Assembly (NCBI GenBank): GCA_014384665.1
Contig: JACNFI010000093.1
Coordinates: forward strand, 1 to 5,534
Direction: 5' to 3'
Length of the DNA: 5,534 bases
Source: Candidatus Cloacimonadota bacterium
Lineage (GTDB): Bacteria > Cloacimonadota > Cloacimonadia > JGIOTU-2
Positions 1-5,534 of the stretch are shown piece after piece. How positions within the stretch are numbered: position 1 is the first letter of the stretch; every line of letters begins with the position of its first letter. The notes under the pieces are model-generated. The model was not told where the DNA came from. It did not search any database and saw only the letters and a list, made by a program, of their open reading frames with translations. The translations under genes and the position numbers were made by a program.

Positions 1-677
1 TTGTTGTCGATACACCCTATTTAATTAATAAATATTTAGACGAAGGAAAGCAGGTTTTGTATGAAGGTGCACAGGGAACTTTATTAGACATCGACTTTGG
101 TACTTATCCATTTGTAACTTCATCAAATACATCGGTTGGTGGTGCAATATCAGGTTCGGGTGTTAATCCAAGAAGAATTGATAAAATAATTGGTGTTATG
201 AAATCATATTTTACTCGTGTTGGCAATGGACCTTTTCCAACTGAATTGAAAGATGAGATAGGGGATTACATTAGAGAAAAAGGTCAGGAATATGGAGCAA
301 CAACTGGCAGACCCCGCAGATGCGGATGGTTTGATACTGTGGCTGCAAAATATTCTGCGATGATAAATGGGTTTGACGAAATAGCTTTAACACTATTAGA
401 TGTTTACTCAGGTTTGGAAACAATAAAAATATGCACTCATTATGAAATTGATGATGAAAAGGTTAATCATTTTCCAATTGTGACTAATAACTTAGAAAAA
501 GTTGTTCCACAATTTATTTCACTTCCAGGTTGGGAAAAGGATATTTCAAATGTAAAAAAATTCTCTGATTTACCAATAAGCGCTCAAAATTTTGTATATA
601 AAATTGAAGAAATACTGAATCTTAAAGTGAGTATAATCTCTATTGGTGCTGATAAAAATCAAACTATATATCGTTAA
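1..677 (+). CDS. purA: Adenylosuccinate synthetase, C-terminal part (5' end outside window)
   Basis: This cytoplasmic enzyme joins IMP and aspartate using GTP to make adenylosuccinate, the first committed step from IMP to AMP. The frame is open from the left edge (first whole codon at base 3) and gives about 224 residues, roughly the last half of a family that is usually 420-430 long. Visible family blocks, in order, are YEGAQGTLLDID (IMP-contacting Gln), the VTSSNT segment, TRVGNGPFPTEL, and the aspartate-binding loop GATTGRPRRCGWFD with both expected arginines. The C-terminal ISIGADK corresponds to the guanine-contacting STGPDR segment of E. coli. The guanine-recognition TKLD of E. coli reads TLLD here, so the lysine is replaced. 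A TTG at 57 is in frame but internal, because conserved family sequence continues upstream of it. The stop is TAA at 675-677. The assignment is very secure; only the missing 5' half is unknown. Confidence 0.97.
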   Translation, partial: VVDTPYLINKYLDEGKQVLYEGAQGTLLDIDFGTYPFVTSSNTSVGGAISGSGVNPRRIDKIIGVMKSYFTRVGNGPFPTELKDEIGDYIREKGQEYGATTGRPRRCGWFDTVAAKYSAMINGFDEIALTLLDVYSGLETIKICTHYEIDDEKVNHFPIVTNNLEKVVPQFISLPGWEKDISNVKKFSDLPISAQNFVYKIEEILNLKVSIISIGADKNQTIYR

Positions 678-784
678 TGGTCAAAAAGTCCACAGATTTA
701 CCAATTGGCGAATCGTCAAAAGTTGTCATCATTCATTTTGCAAGCCAAAGCATTATGACTATTTATGACAGCGTAGCTTTCTGA
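677..784 (+). pseudogene. Short FeoA-like N-terminal stub overlapping the purA stop
   Basis: An ATG at 677-679 shares its A with the purA TAA (TAATG), a layout typical of translational coupling. It opens a 35-codon frame ending at TGA 782-784. Residues 5-20 read STDLPIGESSKVVIIH, which fits the start of the FeoA SH3-like domain (pattern L-x-DL-x-x-GE-x-x-KVV-x-I). FeoA is a ~75-residue cytoplasmic partner of the FeoB iron(II) transporter. The expected remainder (the RRRLLDMG..PG region and beyond) is absent, because the frame enters the first 16-bp repeat at 767 and stops inside it. No feoB follows. I read it as a truncated feoA remnant, but the match rests on under 20 residues. It could instead be a small unrelated peptide or chance. 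Confidence 0.35.
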
Positions 785-830
785 CAGCGAAGCGTTCTGA
801 CAGCATAGCGTTTTGACAGCGTAGCGTTTT
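767..830 (+). repeat. Four tandem copies of a 16-bp repeat
   Basis: Four contiguous 16-bp units lie at 767-782, 783-798, 799-814 and 815-830. The last reads GACAGCGTAGCGTTTT, and each of the others differs from it at two to four positions, mainly in the GCGTAGCG core and the TTTT/TTCT tail. There are no spacers, so it is not a CRISPR array. The core is much richer in G+C than the surrounding DNA. The array ends 10 bp before the next start codon, so it occupies the place where a promoter or leader would be expected. Because 16 is not a multiple of three, it shifts frame from copy to copy and is unlikely to be coding. Its function is unknown. Confidence 0.9.
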
Positions 831-840
831 ATATTGATAA

Positions 841-1473
841 ATGAGCTTATCTTTTAAGAATATTAGTTTTAAATATAATAATTGCTATCCTGTAAAACAG
901 TCGATTTTTTCAAATTTTTCTTTGAATATTCAGGTTGGAGAGAAAGTTTGTATCTTTGGTAAAACAGGTTCAGGAAAATCTACTTTAATCAAGCTCTTAA
1001 CTGGAGAAGAAAAACTGCAACAAGGCAAAATTCTATTCCAAAATAAAGATATAAAAAAAATGAAAAACCTATTTGAAAATATCGCTATTCTTTTCCAAAA
1101 ACCTGAAAAACAATTTGTCTTTCCAAATATAAAGGATGAAGTAGAATTCATATCTGAAAGAAGAAAAGTTTTTACTCAAACAAGGACTTACGAATTAGCG
1201 GATAAATTTAATTTTCCGCTTAAATCATATTTGAATAGAAATATTTATTCGCTTTCACCAGGAGAATTGAAACTACTTCAAATCATTTTAGTTCTATCAT
1301 TAAATAAACCATATTGGATTTTGGATGATCCGTTTCTCTTTCTGGATGAGGATAAAATCAAAGTTTTTAAGGAAATTCTTGCCAATAGTAATGATAAAAC
1401 AATTTTAATTCTTTCAAGAAATAAAAGTGATTTTGCTGGACTCTTAAATCGAGAAATATTCCTAAACAAATGA
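841..1473 (+). CDS. ECF/CbiO-like ABC transporter ATPase with degenerate catalytic motifs
   Basis: This 210-residue nucleotide-binding subunit would act at the cytoplasmic face of the inner membrane. Walker A is GKTGSGKST (40-48). The Q-loop context FQKPEKQFVFPNIKDEVEF (85-103) has the FQ-x-P-x-x-Q...DEV-x-F pattern typical of energy-coupling-factor ATPases (EcfA/CbiO/BioM) for vitamins, cobalt or nickel. Three motifs are off consensus: the signature is LSPGE (138-142) instead of LSGGQ/E, Walker B ends ILDDP (160-164) with Asp in place of the catalytic Glu, and the H-loop reads ILSRN with Arg193 where His is expected. The protein ends at the core domain, without the ~60-residue C-terminal extension of many EcfA proteins; short BioM-type ATPases are the closest comparison. 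TAA at 838-840 immediately precedes ATG in frame, so the start cannot be earlier. No Shine-Dalgarno is seen. No T component, S component or second ATPase is adjacent, so the substrate is unknown. Confidence 0.85.
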   Translation: MSLSFKNISFKYNNCYPVKQSIFSNFSLNIQVGEKVCIFGKTGSGKSTLIKLLTGEEKLQQGKILFQNKDIKKMKNLFENIAILFQKPEKQFVFPNIKDEVEFISERRKVFTQTRTYELADKFNFPLKSYLNRNIYSLSPGELKLLQIILVLSLNKPYWILDDPFLFLDEDKIKVFKEILANSNDKTILILSRNKSDFAGLLNREIFLNK

Positions 1474-1516
1474 TAACCTAAGATTAATATATTGATGGAT
1501 TTTTAGGATTTAATTT

Positions 1517-1522
1517 AAAAGG
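1517..1522 (+). promoter_or_regulatory. Probable ribosome binding site for the TPR gene
   Basis: AAAAGG lies 8 bases before the ATG at 1531, in an otherwise featureless AT-rich 57-bp gap after the ATPase gene. It is the only convincing Shine-Dalgarno-like sequence before a gene start in this window, and it supports the choice of ATG 1531, which also begins a good signal peptide. Confidence 0.5.
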
Positions 1523-1530
1523 TTAAAGAA

Positions 1531-4500
1531 ATGAAAAAATTATATTTAGTAATAATCATATTATTCGTTGTAGATTCTGTTTTTGCATCAGCTTATGATG
1601 AATTTCAATTTGCAAAAAAGATGTACGACGATACATTATACGAAGAAGCAATCGGTAAGTTTCGTGAAATTATACAAAAATATCCAACATCTTCAGAAGC
1701 AGAATCTTCTCAACTTTATATTGGAAATTCATATATCGAATTAAAATTATATGATGAAGCAGGTAAAGCTTTCAAGCATCTTGTTGATGCATATCCAAAT
1801 TCAAAGTTAGTTCCTAATGCAATTTATAAATTAGCTGAAAGCCAATATATAAGTGGAAATTATGAGGATGCTGCTCTTAATTATCAATATCTTATTAATA
1901 ATTATCCTCAAAGTCCATTTTCCATTTTATCACTAAAAAAAGTTATTAAATCTTATCAACTTTCTGAACAGTATAATGAAGCAATCCTTTCTGCATTAAG
2001 CATTTTAGAACATTATGCAGAACAACCCCAGATCTCTGATATTTATCTCCTTCTGGCAAATTTATATTTTGAAAATAATATGCCTGAGCAGTTTGAACTA
2101 ACTTTGGATAAAATTATTATTGATTATAGTTCTTCAGAAGCAAAATGGGAAGCAATTGAAAAATTGGCTTTGCATTATCTATCTACCAACAGAAAAGAAA
2201 GAGCGATTGAGCTCATTCAGAATATGTTGAATGAATTAATACCTAGAAAGTATGAGAAATCTCTTTTATTGCTTTATGCTGATATGTTGTTTCAGATAAA
2301 TTATTATGCATCAGCACGAGAGAATTATCAGTCATATTTCAGAAAATTTGATACAGAACAAAATCTGGATGATGTTGCTTATAAAATCGCTATTACAAAT
2401 TTTAAATTAGGTAATTATCAAGAAGTAATAAGTAATTGCTCTGATTTTATGATAGAATTTCCTGAGAGCGAATTTATGGCTGAAATATATTTTCTTATGG
2501 GTCAGACCTATTATAAGTTATTAGACTATCAAATGGCATTACAGGAACTTGATTCAAAAAACTTCATTAATGCTTCAAAGAAGATAAAATTTCAAATTCT
2601 TAAGCTTCAAACGGAAATTTTCAAACATCAGAATTTGTATGAAAAGGTTATTACAAATTATTTAGATTTGATACAAAACTTTGGGAATTTCATTTCAGCT
2701 GATAGTTGTTATTTTCAAATAGCAAAAACTCATCAAAATATTCTTAATAATTATGAATCAGCAATAAATTATTATCAAATAATTTTAAATACATATCCTC
2801 AAACAAAATTATGGAAAAAAATTCAAATTGAAATAGCAGATTGTTATCAGAATATGGAGCAGTATAAAAAGGCACTAAAGATTTTGGAACTTGCAATCAA
2901 TCAAGGAAATATCAGTTCTGAGATGGAAACGAGAATTATGGAAAACATTAATTATATTAAGAAATATAAAATTAAAGAAAAAGATGCTGCTTTTGAAAAC
3001 ATGATGGATTGTTTTCTTACATATATCAGAAATAATGATGATATAGAAGCTCTTGCATCAATTATAATGATTTACAGAGATGACCTTAAGGAATATGAAA
3101 AAGCAATTGAAATTTTCAAGCAGAATAAATATCTTGAGAATAATCCAGAATTTTTATTATTACAAGGAGAAACATATCATAGCTTAGCGATAAAATTAGA
3201 ATATGAAAATGATATAAATGCAGAAAAATATTATCAGGAAGCAATAGAAATTTTTCAAACTATTGTTAAAAATTTTTACGACACTAAAGAAACTCCTTTG
3301 GCTGAGTATTATCTAATTGAACTTAAATTAAAGCAATTTGAAGTTGGTTCTGATGAATACATAGAGAGATTAAAAGAATATTCATCTAAATTTATTGAAA
3401 AATACAGCACTTTTCCTGAAATAGGGAATGTTTATTATAATCTTGCAAAAGCATTGATTCTTTCAAACGAAGACGAGCAATCAATTATAAGAAATTTACA
3501 ACAGGCAATAACCTTAAGTTATGATATAAGTATAAGAAATTCTGCCTATTCACTTTTAGGAGATATTTATTTAGAAAATGAAAGCTACCAAGCTGCACTA
3601 AATCAATTTAATAAGATAGATTCGGAAATCATATTTAAAAATAGTAACTTATTGTTTAATATTGGTTTTGTGAATATGAAACTAAATCACTTTACGAATA
3701 GTGCAGAATATTTCCAGAGTTTTGTTAATAATTATAAAATGCATAATAAATATTGGGAAGGTATAGAAAATTTAGCTGAAATTTACAAAGAATTGAATAT
3801 TACAGATAAGGCAATATCATATTATCAACTTCTTGTAGAAAATCAACCTGATGACATTATCCTTAGAGAATTAAGAGATTTATATATATCCAATCAGAAG
3901 TTTGAAAATGCTGTTGAAGTATCAATAAAAATTCAAGAAAGAACCAACAGAGATAAAAGGATTTTGGCAGATGTCTATCTACAAAAAGGTGCTAAGAGCT
4001 TAGCTATTTTACAGTATGAGAAAGTAATTGAAAACGAAACGGATATAAATAGAAAATTGAAAGATATTGAGCAATTAGCTATGATTAACTTCGATATTTC
4101 TGATTTTCAGGCAGCTATTAAGGATTATGAAAAAATTCTTAATTTAACTGCTGATTTAAAGAACCGTTTTTCAAATATACAAAATCTGGATTGGTCAAAA
4201 ATTGGCGAAAACTTAATCATTTCCAGTTACAAAAGAAAATCAAGAAAAAATGCAGAGGAATATGAAAAGCTCTTTAAGAAAGTATTAAAGGATAATAATG
4301 AAATTAAATCACATTTACTTCTTGAAAGAGGAATTTATTATATAAATCTGGATAATAAGAAGGCAAATAAAATTTTTGATGAAATGATAGAAGATTATAA
4401 TTCTACAGATTATGCTGATAATGCATATTTTCAACAAGCACTAATGGCTTTGGAAGATAAGGATTTTGAATTAGCAAAAGACAAATTAAAATCATTAATT

Positions 4501-5124
4501 GAGCATTTTCCAGAATCTGAACTGGTTAATAATGCTAATCTTAAACTTGGTTCTATAAATTTTACTGATGGTCACTTCCGTGAAGCTTTGGAATATTATC
4601 AATTAGTAATACAAAATGACCAGGAAGGAGATTTGGCACTTAAGGCGATTGAGAATTTTGCCTTAACATGTAAGTCTATGGGAGAATGGATGCTTGCAAT
4701 AGAAGCCTATCAAATGCTGCTGGATAGATTTGGAACTCCAGAGATTAAACCCCAAACTCTTTTTGAAATTGCATTCTGCTTCTATCGGGATAAAAAGTAT
4801 CAAAAAGCTATTGAGTTATTTCAAGCAATTTTCCAAAGAATAGATAAAAGAAGTACTAAAGTAGAGATAATTTATTGGATTGGGGAATCATATTTTGGAT
4901 TAGAAGAATATGAGAAGGTAGTAGAAACACTCTTGAAGATTGTTTATAATTATAGTGATTTTGAGCAATGGGATGTTAATGCTAATATAAAAATTGCTAT
5001 GGCTTATGAACAGCTTAACAAATTTGATAAAGCAAGACTTTTTTATAATAGTGTAATAAAAAAATATGGTATTGAAAGCAAATGGGGAAAAGAAGCGAAG
5101 AAACTTCTGGATGCTTTGCCATAG
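1531..5124 (+). CDS. Large exported tetratricopeptide-repeat protein (1197 aa)
   Basis: The N-terminus is a classical Sec signal peptide: KK at 2-3, a hydrophobic core at about 4-14, and a cleavage region VFASA (17-21) with likely cleavage after Ala21 or Ala19. There is no lipobox cysteine and no later membrane segment, so the mature protein should be soluble in the periplasm or secreted. The rest is helical hairpin repeats of roughly 34-40 residues. Clear units include 22-52, 57-90, 94-127, 281-312, 316-340, 393-423, 432-457, 672-696, 705-735, 965-994, 1003-1029, 1075-1103 and 1114-1141, with a last one at 1151-1180; more divergent repeats fill the gaps. Many units have the G-x-Y-x-x-A-x-x-x-Y plus YP-x-S loop pattern seen in YbgF/CpoB and BamD-type TPRs. 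Such proteins scaffold envelope complexes, but no partner or enzymatic domain is visible here. Final residues are KKLLDALP before TAG. It follows the ATPase by 57 bp and may be co-transcribed with it. Confidence 0.9.
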   Translation: MKKLYLVIIILFVVDSVFASAYDEFQFAKKMYDDTLYEEAIGKFREIIQKYPTSSEAESSQLYIGNSYIELKLYDEAGKAFKHLVDAYPNSKLVPNAIYKLAESQYISGNYEDAALNYQYLINNYPQSPFSILSLKKVIKSYQLSEQYNEAILSALSILEHYAEQPQISDIYLLLANLYFENNMPEQFELTLDKIIIDYSSSEAKWEAIEKLALHYLSTNRKERAIELIQNMLNELIPRKYEKSLLLLYADMLFQINYYASARENYQSYFRKFDTEQNLDDVAYKIAITNFKLGNYQEVISNCSDFMIEFPESEFMAEIYFLMGQTYYKLLDYQMALQELDSKNFINASKKIKFQILKLQTEIFKHQNLYEKVITNYLDLIQNFGNFISADSCYFQIAKTHQNILNNYESAINYYQIILNTYPQTKLWKKIQIEIADCYQNMEQYKKALKILELAINQGNISSEMETRIMENINYIKKYKIKEKDAAFENMMDCFLTYIRNNDDIEALASIIMIYRDDLKEYEKAIEIFKQNKYLENNPEFLLLQGETYHSLAIKLEYENDINAEKYYQEAIEIFQTIVKNFYDTKETPLAEYYLIELKLKQFEVGSDEYIERLKEYSSKFIEKYSTFPEIGNVYYNLAKALILSNEDEQSIIRNLQQAITLSYDISIRNSAYSLLGDIYLENESYQAALNQFNKIDSEIIFKNSNLLFNIGFVNMKLNHFTNSAEYFQSFVNNYKMHNKYWEGIENLAEIYKELNITDKAISYYQLLVENQPDDIILRELRDLYISNQKFENAVEVSIKIQERTNRDKRILADVYLQKGAKSLAILQYEKVIENETDINRKLKDIEQLAMINFDISDFQAAIKDYEKILNLTADLKNRFSNIQNLDWSKIGENLIISSYKRKSRKNAEEYEKLFKKVLKDNNEIKSHLLLERGIYYINLDNKKANKIFDEMIEDYNSTDYADNAYFQQALMALEDKDFELAKDKLKSLIEHFPESELVNNANLKLGSINFTDGHFREALEYYQLVIQNDQEGDLALKAIENFALTCKSMGEWMLAIEAYQMLLDRFGTPEIKPQTLFEIAFCFYRDKKYQKAIELFQAIFQRIDKRSTKVEIIYWIGESYFGLEEYEKVVETLLKIVYNYSDFEQWDVNANIKIAMAYEQLNKFDKARLFYNSVIKKYGIESKWGKEAKKLLDALP

Positions 5125-5177
5125 TTGCGGGTTGCGAGTTACGGGTTGCGGGTTGCGGGTTACGGGTTACGAGTTAC
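5124..5177 (+). repeat. Left heptamer array (GTTGCGG-type, seven units plus five bases)
   Basis: Tandem 7-bp units start at the final G of the TPR stop codon: GTTGCGG, GTTGCGA, GTTACGG, GTTGCGG, GTTGCGG, GTTACGG, GTTACGA, then a partial GTTAC. Variation is confined to position 4 (G/A) and position 7 (G/A). Four GGG tracts at 5143, 5150, 5157 and 5164 are separated by 4-base loops, a canonical G-quadruplex pattern on this strand. The mirror-image array lies at 5393-5444. Confidence 0.95.
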
Positions 5178-5186
5178 AAATTTTAA

Positions 5187-5394
5187 AGCGGGGTGGGTAG
5201 TATGAAAAGTGACCGTGAGTTGAAGATTTCTAATCTATGCTCATACTTCCTGTGATGAAACTATTGTCTATTTAAAGATGATTAGAGACACTCATTCTCT
5301 TGAAAAATCTTTATCTGAAATAATAGAAAATTATAATGAACTTGGAAGACAAATCAATAAATTGATTCAATATGTTGAAAATGAATGGAGATAA
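5187..5394 (+). pseudogene. Remnant of an S23-type four-helix-bundle protein gene, truncated and frameshifted
   Basis: The intact family (four-helix-bundle proteins related to 23S rRNA intervening-sequence proteins and to Avd of diversity-generating retroelements) is about 115-125 residues long. Here only the second half remains. One frame gives SMKSDREL (5199-5222). The next frame continues from 5224 with RFLIYAHTSCDETIVYLKMI, then a helix ending YNELGRQINKLIQYVENEWR before TAA 5392-5394. Joined, this fits the family pattern S-D-x-E-x-x-RFL-x-x-A-x-x-S-x-x-E followed by the last helix with its LG-x-x-IN-x-x-I motif. The joint needs a frameshift near 5223; a two-base loss best restores the usual spacing between E and RFL. 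The first two helices and the NIAEG-type motif are missing, the frame being closed upstream by TAA 5184-5186. It is almost certainly not functional. The family assignment is from remembered consensus, not a search. Confidence 0.7.
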
Positions 5395-5444
5395 CTCGCA
5401 ACTCGCAACCCGTAACCCGCAACCCGCAACCCGCAACCCGCAAC
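5393..5444 (-). repeat. Right heptamer array, inverted copy of the left array
   Basis: Seven tandem units lie at 5396-5444, reading on the + strand TCGCAAC, TCGCAAC, CCGTAAC and then four CCGCAAC, preceded by AAC from a partial unit that overlaps the remnant's stop codon. The reverse complement is the same GTTGCGG family as the left array, with the same two variable positions. Five CCC tracts (5409, 5416, 5423, 5430, 5437) give the G-quadruplex pattern on the - strand. Confidence 0.95.
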
Positions 5445-5474
5445 TTACTTGAATCAGATACTTAACTTGAATAT

Positions 5475-5534
5475 ATGAAAAACCTAAAATTAATTCTATC
5501 ATATCTAAAACCACATAAGAAAACAATATTTTGG
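5475..5534 (+). CDS. ABC exporter with fused membrane and ATPase domains, first 20 codons
   Basis: ATG 5475 opens a frame running off the right edge that encodes MKNLKLILSYLKPHKKTIFW. This closely follows the usual opening of MsbA/MdlB-type exporters (an amphipathic helix with a YLKPYKK-like segment just before the first transmembrane helix). Such proteins are homo- or heterodimeric inner-membrane exporters of lipids, peptides or drugs; the substrate cannot be told. An in-frame TAA at 5463-5465 and no ATG between make this the first available start. No Shine-Dalgarno is apparent, and the right heptamer array ends only 30 bp upstream. Only 20 residues are visible, so the call is by pattern and remains provisional. 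Confidence 0.7.
   Translation, partial: MKNLKLILSYLKPHKKTIFW

Larger units (their letters stand above)
5124..5444. mobile_element. Candidate repeat-flanked cassette: inverted heptamer arrays around the four-helix-bundle remnant
   Basis: The two arrays are in inverted orientation and of nearly equal length (54 and 52 bp), with 215 bp between them holding the gene remnant. Aligned unit by unit from the inside out, about 43 of 49 positions match plus the partial unit, so the transcript or single strand could fold into a long imperfect stem. No transposase is present, and I see no clear target-site duplication outside the arrays. The call as a unit, and as mobile, is inference from symmetry and GC contrast with the host DNA. 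Confidence 0.35.

Noticed and set aside
767..830. Possible CRISPR array
   Set aside because: The units are directly adjacent with no spacers, only 16 bp long, and there are no cas genes nearby.
930..1469. Two reading frames of 73 and 63 codons on the - strand
   Set aside because: Both lie wholly antisense to the ABC ATPase gene, which has clear family motifs; they have low-complexity composition and no recognisable features.
1460..1508. Possible terminator formed by TCCTAA and TTAGGA after the ATPase gene
   Set aside because: A 6-bp AT-rich stem with a loop of about 37 bases and no following T-run; expected by chance in this composition.
1492..1520. Possible promoter TTGATG - 17 bp - TTTAAA before the TPR gene
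   Set aside because: Only four of six matches in each box in very AT-rich DNA, and transcription would start inside or after the ribosome binding site, leaving almost no leader.
5202..5255. 17-codon frame starting at ATG 5202
   Set aside because: Its first residues belong to the four-helix-bundle remnant before the frameshift; the rest (after about 5223) is out of frame and stops quickly.
5447..5472. Direct repeat ACTTGAAT (5447-5454 and 5465-5472) before the exporter gene
   Set aside because: Eight AT-rich bases repeated once; no matching copy left of the heptamer arrays, so not a target-site duplication, and not a convincing operator.
5311..5526. 71-codon reading frame on the - strand containing CGLRVAGCGLRVASCEL
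   Set aside because: Its repetitive residues are only the translated 7-bp array (three units per 21 bases); the rest runs antisense through the four-helix-bundle remnant and exporter start. Not a gene.

Overview
This is an AT-rich window (G+C roughly 30% by eye) in which every recognisable gene lies on the + strand. It looks like an uncultured Gram-negative bacterium. The long secreted tetratricopeptide (TPR) protein of the YbgF/BamD repeat type, the weak or absent Shine-Dalgarno sequences and the AT-rich codon use suggest something in or near the FCB group (Bacteroidota, Ignavibacteria or Cloacimonadota-like). That placement is inference and no marker here settles it.

Layout: (1) 1-677 is the C-terminal half of adenylosuccinate synthetase (purA), cut by the left edge. 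(2) 677-784 is a 35-codon reading frame whose ATG overlaps the purA stop; its first ~20 residues resemble the start of FeoA, and it then runs into a repeat. (3) 767-830 holds four tandem copies of a 16-bp unit, ending 10 bp before the next gene. (4) 841-1473 is a short ECF/CbiO-like ABC ATPase with several altered catalytic motifs. (5) 1531-5124 is a 1197-residue exported TPR protein that fills most of the window. (6) 5124-5444 is a composite structure: a G-rich array of 7-bp repeats, a truncated and frameshifted remnant of an S23-type four-helix-bundle gene, and a second heptamer array in inverted orientation. (7) 5475-5534 is the first 20 codons of an ABC exporter with fused membrane and ATPase domains, cut by the right edge.

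The genes do not form an obvious pathway. purA is housekeeping purine synthesis, the ATPase looks like an orphan of a vitamin or metal uptake system, and the TPR protein is a probable periplasmic scaffold. The most interesting material is between the genes. The two facing heptamer arrays contain G-quadruplex-type G3N4 tracts, can pair into a long imperfect stem, and bracket a decayed four-helix-bundle gene. This looks like a small repeat-flanked cassette, possibly non-autonomous and mobile. The 16-bp array after purA sits next to another apparent gene stub.
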